From assembly GCA_036925085.1 (NCBI GenBank), contig JAUPFP010000004.1, positions 200,001-264,000 on the forward strand: a stretch of 64,000 nt of DNA, given 5' to 3'. Of the stretch, positions 59,901 to 64,000 are shown piece by piece (positions within the stretch are counted from its first letter, which is position 1; each line of letters opens with the position of its first letter). The notes beneath the pieces were generated by a model. It saw only the letters and a program-made list of their open reading frames with translations, was not told the origin of the DNA and searched no databases. Position numbers and translations under genes: made by a program. Origin of the DNA: Brachycybe producta (Eukaryota; Arthropoda; Diplopoda; Playtdesmida; Andrognathidae).

Positions 59901-62900
59901 GCCCAGTCTTCCTCATCTTTCTTATCGATATCTTCGACCAATGCAACATTCTTTCCCTTGTGTCGCTCTATAAACAACAGGAACTTAGATCGAATGCCAA
60001 AGCGAACGCACATAAAACGAACAAAACCCACTTGAAATAGAGCCCGTGAGTGACCCCGTGTCACTACACGTAGAAGAAGCAGGAGAGGGTGGAGGAGGCA
60101 TATCGGTTTTGTCCGTCTTTCCATCGCTGTTTTTCCCATCATTTCGACTGTCGCCCTTTTTCTCCCTATGAAGAACATAACAAATAAATCTTACTAACGT
60201 CCTTTATTTCCTCCATTTACACAGTACCCTTGCCAAGGAGCAAGAATCTTAAATCTGCAAGTATCGTTCAAGTTCCAAGCAGCAACCATCAGTTGACCGA
60301 CTTTAGGAACACCTTGAACAATCGTGAAGGCAACGGCTCCTGGATGATACATCGGACTACTTCTCATACAAACCTTCAAAACATGAAAAAAAGAAAATGC
60401 TCAAGGCCAAACGTGTCTATAAAATGCAAAAATCTTTCGAAACTTGCAGAAAAGTTGCATCATTTCACTTTTTTCTTTTGAAAAAACTTTATTAGTCGAA
60501 AACATTTCCTACAAAATCTTTTTGATTTTGCATTTTTATTTGCATAAAATGAATTTTTTTTTAGGTATTTTGCTTTTTTGAGATTTACATTTTCTTTGTA
60601 TCAAACGCATAATTTCTAAAAACAATTTGCATATTTCGAATTGTTATCTGTTTAAAAGATTTAGCCATACAAATGATATAAACAAATGTTGCAGAGTAAC
60701 AAAAAAAAATATGTACTTGTGCTCCGGTGGTAATATCCATGGAGGAGCACATCAATCTGTTCTTTTTGGCTTTCGCACGAGATTTGTCCCAAAGTTTCTT
60801 GCGCTGCATAAATGGTAAAACACCCCTGGAACAAAAAAAAACAAATGCATCGATCTATAAAAAAACTGCGCATGTAAGCTGTACACAAACAACGTACCAC
60901 CAATACATAGCACCAGATTCCAGTTTGGCACACGTGTAAAGAGAACAAACGTGTAAAGATGCGATACGATCGACCTGAAACTCGGCAAAAACTTGCGCCG
61001 GATGTTCCATCTTGCTGGCAACCAAAGTGAGAGTTTCGTCTACCCACGTACCAACCTTAAAAGTAAAAGATTCGTCATCGTCGGTTAGAAAACTATCTTA
61101 TAAAAGTACAACCTTTCCAGATTCTGTGGCAACCGATGCACGAACGTTACAACTAGCGATTAACGTAACTTTCTCATTTGTCAGTCCCAAAGAAATTGTC
61201 TTCGGATGATGAATCGAAGGATTCTATCACGAGAAAACAGTTAATAAATTTCCAAAATGTCAAAATAAAACAAATAAAACCTACTCCTGGATGTGTGTAC
61301 GGTTCATTTTCGGACCACTTCCATTGATATAACTGTCCGTTCATTCCAACGGCAACAAGTTCCGAATGTAGAGCGGCAATGTGAGAAAACCTCGGAGGCA
61401 ACATCGTTCCCTTCTCTGGCCAAAAATCGACTTCATCGCATAACCAAATAGGACTTGGCATTGGAGAGTCCTTCTTCTTTCCCTCGGGTAGTGGATCCTT
61501 TTCAGCTCCAAGACCAACGTTATTGTCCCTCAATGCCGTCTCCAACCAACGTCGCGACCCTGAATATTGACGATCGCGAAATCTGAACACCGTGTCTCTT
61601 TCACGCTCACGGTCGGCATCTCTATCTCTGTCACCAGCTGTTCGTCCACGGCTGCCCGTTCTTCGTAAGCCACTAAAGTTGAACATGTCTTCGGAAAACA
61701 TTGCGTCGGCATCGATGATTACGCTCGGATGATCTGGATGAAGTCCAGAATCGAGAAGTGAAATCAAGTCATCTGCATAATATATAATTGTAGTTAAATA
61801 AAACGTATTCATGTATGCCTATTATTTTGTTTACAAAATCCCCCTAAAAATGGAATAAAGAACACGCAGGTGAAGCACAACAGTTAAAAATGAAATTCGC
61901 CAAAAGCGAAATTACCAAACATGGCTGGAATTCGCAAGATGGGGCACACTTCTAATTTTAATTTTGACATAAAATAAACAAGTTGCAACTCCAATGTTCT
62001 AGTGGTAATTCTATGCCACAAATTATATAAAAGCGGCGTTTTTTTAATTTACCCAATGATAGCAGTGAACCCACTATGATTGTGCCTCAGCAAAACTATG
62101 CTTTATTGTGCAGAATTCCGAATCACATGGACCGCAAACAAGCCATAAAATAAACATACAACATGAACCAAGCACAACCAAAACGGTTATGTTTGGTTCA
62201 AAAACATTGAATTAGTAACGATGTTCAAACTAAACATCGTTTCGTGAGATGCAAATAAGCAAAACAGTGCCCAATATCCCATAGAGTTCTTTATAAAACG
62301 TTCTACACTTTGCCGTTTAAACTCACTACAACCCTCTGTTGGCATTTCGTCAACTGCATAATCTAACGTTTAGTAAGATTTCATCTCAGCTGACATTTTC
62401 TCAAGCCAATCAAATGTGGCTTTGTATGAAGTTTAGTAGCTAAGTAATGCTTATTATGACGTCATTCCGTTGTTCAAAAGTGGCAAAAATAACAAACCAG
62501 ATGACTCAAATATAAGCCAGACATGACCAAGAGAACTAAACTCGTATACAAAGCTGATTTTAAACGATGTGAACATGAAAATTAGCCTCAAGTGAGGCTA
62601 GGCCCCTTCTAGTTTCTAAAACACTTTCAAGTTGTGTTTAATTTTGCTAGCAAAAAACAATAACCAAAAATTTCTATAACCTTTGAAACTTCAAAAGAAA
62701 CGAAAGTTTCCTCAAAATTGCCAAAAAAGCAAATCATTAAAACGAAAGCAAAATATCAATCTAGAAATGCGAGAAACCAAATACGATAATAAAACGCCAA
62801 AACCTACCTCCAGGTAAGTACGAGTCCTGACTATCGTCCACATCTTCACCGTCTTCATCGTCTCGACTGAGAAGATTGTTCACAGCAAGATTTACGTCCA

Positions 62901-63968
62901 AATTCTACTCGTAAAATGAAATGTAAACGCGATATAGTAACATATTTTCAAACGTGAAAGGACCCAGAAACGTGTCTTACCGTTCGCTGTAGTTCTCTGA
63001 TGATCAGATTTCTTGACTTCCCTTGAAGAACGACCTGAGCCTGAGACACGAGTTCCTCGGGAACGAATGGCGCAGGAACGACAGGCCTTGAACCCATAAT
63101 GACTCCCGATCCACGTCCTCTTCCCGTAGTTCTTAAGATCCTTCCTCTCGTTCTCGTCGGTTGTCTCGATCCCGCCTGAGATCCACTGTTGCTGCCTTTC
63201 GGCGCCAGTCTACATCCACGAGAACAGAACGGACTAATTACTAATAAATCGCACGAACCTAAAGCAAAAATAAACTGAATACCCTTTGTTCGGATCGGAT
63301 TTGCTGAGATCGAGTCGATCGGTGAGGATCGAGAATGCAACTCTGCAAACGCGACCATCCTAAACAACAACAAAAATTAACAATAATAATAAGAAAAAAC
63401 TGTTTAAAGATGGTTTTTACATGCAAACGCCTCCGCTAATCTGATTATTCAGTTTTTCAGGTACAAAAAGAAGAGAAAATTGAATGCGTTTAAGAAACTA
63501 GACGATTTAAGAGTATTTTCATGTTGATATCTTTTCAAAATAAGCTTTTATTTGAGTTAGAAAATGGTCAAATTTTAAGCTGAAGATATTTTTTTTAAAT
63601 TTTGACCATATAGTTTACTTTGAAAGATATTAACCTGAAAATAACCTTAAGTGATTGAGCTGCAAGTCTAGTTTCTTAAACACCTTCTAGTTTCTCTTAA
63701 TTTTGCTTCTTAAAGATAGAATAATCAACAGTTCGAAAATCAGCTGTTCATAAACCATCTCTTAACATTTACACACACAAAAAAAACTGTTTTATCTTAA
63801 AAAAATGAAATAGGAAGAAAAAGAAAAAAAAGACAACTTGCTTCGAAAAGGAATGCGATGTGGTTGGGTCCAACGATGCATTGTTTAGCCACCGAATTCT
63901 TTATTCCGCTTAGATTTAATGGAGTTGCTGATCCGTAACGATTGATTTTATCAGCAATATCTTTTAAT
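49604..63968 (-). CDS. UBR5: UBR5 / hyperplastic discs HECT-type E3 ubiquitin-protein ligase, 36 coding exons, 5' end outside window
   Basis: Transfers ubiquitin to N-degron and other substrates; known in animals as a giant, mainly nuclear E3. Joining 36 minus-strand exons (coordinates in the block entries below) gives 8,665 nt, about 2,887 codons, with every exon-exon phase consistent and no internal stop. The human protein is 2,799 residues, so this is close to full length; roughly the first 20 residues lie beyond position 64000. The order matches the family: RCC1-like segments, UBA, UBR box, acidic Ser-rich linker, MLLE, HECT. The protein ends NFGFV then TGA at 49606-49604, as in the family. 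Oddities: two introns use a GC donor (63841-63840 and 59490-59489), a tandem acceptor before exon 31, and a 17-proline run in exon 25. Exon edges were set by family alignment plus GT/GC-AG sites and are not supported by transcripts. Confidence 0.97.
51128..51435. repeat. 308-bp foldback element in UBR5 intron 30
   Basis: The sequence from CCGATACAAGTATG to CATACTTGTATCGG is a near-complete palindrome. Each arm is about 145 bp and alignable throughout (both carry ATCTTTTAAA, GTTTTCAAAAAT, ATAGATTAA and CAGTTTTAAAAC in matching order), with a short centre near 51270. It is transcribed within the UBR5 pre-mRNA and could form a long hairpin. It resembles a MITE of foldback type; no target duplication could be defined. 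Confidence 0.8.
51581..53141 (-). CDS. UBR5: UBR5 visible exons 26-30: HECT N-lobe start and inserted MLLE domain
   Basis: Exons 52671-53141, 52286-52474, 52134-52203, 51798-52066 and 51581-51711. Exon 26 has a variable Ser/Pro part followed by [20 protein letters not shown] and [16 protein letters not shown]. Exon 27 carries [20 protein letters not shown], a HECT N-lobe-like segment. Exons 29-30 encode the MLLE (PABC) domain, [16 protein letters not shown] joined to [20 protein letters not shown]. In UBR5 this domain recruits PAM2-motif proteins and is known to interrupt the HECT N-lobe. The Arg-rich linker in exon 29 is shorter than the human RDRERE tract. The intron after exon 30 holds a 308-bp foldback element. 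Confidence 0.95.
53254..56820 (-). CDS. UBR5: UBR5 visible exons 19-25: helical scaffold, acidic linker, 17-proline run
   Basis: Exons 56585-56820, 56332-56498, 56089-56266, 55820-56005, 55543-55651, 55348-55482 and 53254-55148. Exon 19 has [20 protein letters not shown], exon 20 [18 protein letters not shown], exon 21 [17 protein letters not shown]. Exons 22-23 are poorly conserved and Glu/Asp/Asn-rich; exon 24 returns to [17 protein letters not shown]. Exon 25 is one 1,895-nt open exon with [45 protein letters not shown], then 17 prolines at 53775-53725 and a long Ser/Thr/Val-rich tail. The orthologous human segment has several exons; here it is continuous. The proline run and its tail have no counterpart that I recall in vertebrate UBR5. 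Confidence 0.93.
56907..58115 (-). CDS. UBR5: UBR5 visible exons 17-18: UBR-box zinc-binding degron reader
   Basis: Exons 58037-58115 and 56907-57814. Exon 17 ends in a Ser/Arg stretch that joins to VGLREMMRR in exon 18. Exon 18 (908 nt) contains [19 protein letters not shown], an ankyrin-like helical part, then the UBR box at about 57279-57070. The box opens [20 protein letters not shown], followed by [20 protein letters not shown] and [11 protein letters not shown]. All the Cys and His positions that coordinate zinc in the family are present. This domain binds basic N-terminal residues (type 1 N-degrons). It is followed by [16 protein letters not shown], also conserved. The last codon is split (donor gtaagt) and completed by exon 19. 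Confidence 0.96.
58182..60165 (-). CDS. UBR5: UBR5 visible exons 10-16: PPPSPAS linker, small beta-barrel region, helical segment
   Basis: Exons 60032-60165, 59684-59967, 59491-59602, 58778-58932, 58528-58722, 58374-58455 and 58182-58304. Exon 10 has a charged linker ending [15 protein letters not shown]. Exon 11 carries [19 protein letters not shown], a near-identical match to vertebrate UBR5. Exon 12 ([13 protein letters not shown]) ends CAAG followed by gcaatt, a GC donor; phase and protein continue correctly into exon 13 ([14 protein letters not shown]). Exon 14 has [18 protein letters not shown], exon 15 [18 protein letters not shown], exon 16 [18 protein letters not shown]. Several of these exons lack an internal ATG and are easily missed by ORF finders. 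Confidence 0.93.
60228..61772 (-). CDS. UBR5: UBR5 visible exons 5-9: RCC1-like region
   Basis: Exons 61285-61772, 61113-61223, 60898-61055, 60717-60825 and 60228-60373. Exon 5 starts [18 protein letters not shown] and has an Arg/Asp/Glu-rich stretch, then [16 protein letters not shown], a propeller strand. Exon 6 carries [14 protein letters not shown]; exon 7 [18 protein letters not shown] and ends in the codon of a W-W-G motif completed by exon 8 ([12 protein letters not shown]). Exon 9 reads [18 protein letters not shown] and LNDTCRFKI. All are diagnostic of UBR5 and co-linear with the human protein. Boundaries rest on conserved phases and GT-AG dinucleotides. Confidence 0.94.
62565..62660. 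repeat. Partial family D copy in UBR5 intron 4
   Basis: Half element only: GAACATGAAAATTAGCCTCAAG, then CCCTTCTAGTTTCTAAAACA and CTTTCAAGTTGTGTTTAATTTTGCT. The rest of the 1,035-bp intron (61773-62807) shows no other recognisable feature. Confidence 0.65.
62808..63968 (-). CDS. UBR5: UBR5 visible exons 1-4: first propeller strands and UBA domain
   Basis: Exons 63842-63968, 63283-63359, 62981-63209 and 62808-62904. Exon 1 opens in a split codon after a CTACAG acceptor and carries [15 protein letters not shown]. Exon 2 continues [10 protein letters not shown], the start of the RCC1-like propeller. Exons 3-4 encode the ubiquitin-associated (UBA) domain, recognisable by [19 protein letters not shown] and [17 protein letters not shown], which binds ubiquitin in the human protein. 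The Gly/Ser-rich linker between exons 2 and 3 is clearly shorter than in vertebrates. The intron after exon 1 begins GCAAGT instead of GT. The introns after exons 1 and 4 contain copies of palindromic family D. Confidence 0.93.
63475..63760. repeat. Palindromic repeat family D copy in UBR5 intron 1
   Basis: Hallmarks in order: AAGAAACTAGA, TTTCATGTTGATATCTTT, AAAATAAGCTTTTAT, then mirror-image TTTACTTTGAAAGATATTAA, TTAAGTGATTGAGCT, CTAGTTTCTTAAACACCTTC, TAATTTTGCTTCTTAAAGA. The same modules recur more than ten times in the window. Confidence 0.75.
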
Positions 63969-64000
63969 CTGTAGCGTAACCATTACATGTACGAGAAAAA

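Overview
This is animal nuclear DNA. The coding exons are interrupted by short GT-AG introns and encode two highly conserved metazoan proteins. The rest is strongly AT-rich, repeat-laden non-coding DNA. Small UBR5 introns together with many MITE-type DNA transposons, non-autonomous Helitrons and GA/CT/AT microsatellites suggest an invertebrate. I cannot name the phylum from the sequence.

Layout, right to left (both genes on the minus strand): 63968-49604 holds 36 coding exons of a UBR5/hyperplastic-discs HECT E3 ubiquitin ligase. The extreme N-terminus lies beyond position 64000. The exons give about 2,887 codons with every splice phase consistent: RCC1-like segments, UBA, UBR box, acidic and proline-rich linker, MLLE, then HECT with its catalytic cysteine and natural stop. 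About 2.5 kb downstream of that stop, on the same strand, lies the first coding exon of EXT1 (exostosin-1; 47053-46113), which ends at the same codon phase as human exon 1. No further EXT1 exon was found in 46112-1, so this 46 kb is read as the start of a very long EXT1 intron 1.

That intron is a layered graveyard of mobile elements. I resolve: five copies of a non-autonomous Helitron-like family (one an end-to-end 90 bp deletion derivative); five copies of a foldback element with ACAGGC ends, two of them with 9-bp target duplications (Mutator-like); hAT-type MITEs with 8-bp duplications; a TTAA-flanked element; TA-flanked elements; a decayed Tc1/mariner transposase; a tRNA-derived SINE split by a Helitron; and an abundant palindromic family (called D below) that also sits in UBR5 introns. 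Several of these are inserted into each other, which fixes their ends and relative ages. Tandem arrays (22-bp, 41-bp, 228-bp and about 350-bp units) and long microsatellites fill other stretches.

The two genes act in unrelated pathways (ubiquitin ligation; heparan sulfate synthesis in the Golgi). Their close linkage is notable because the human orthologues also share a chromosome arm. No prokaryotic-type system, CRISPR array, rRNA or intact tRNA gene was seen.
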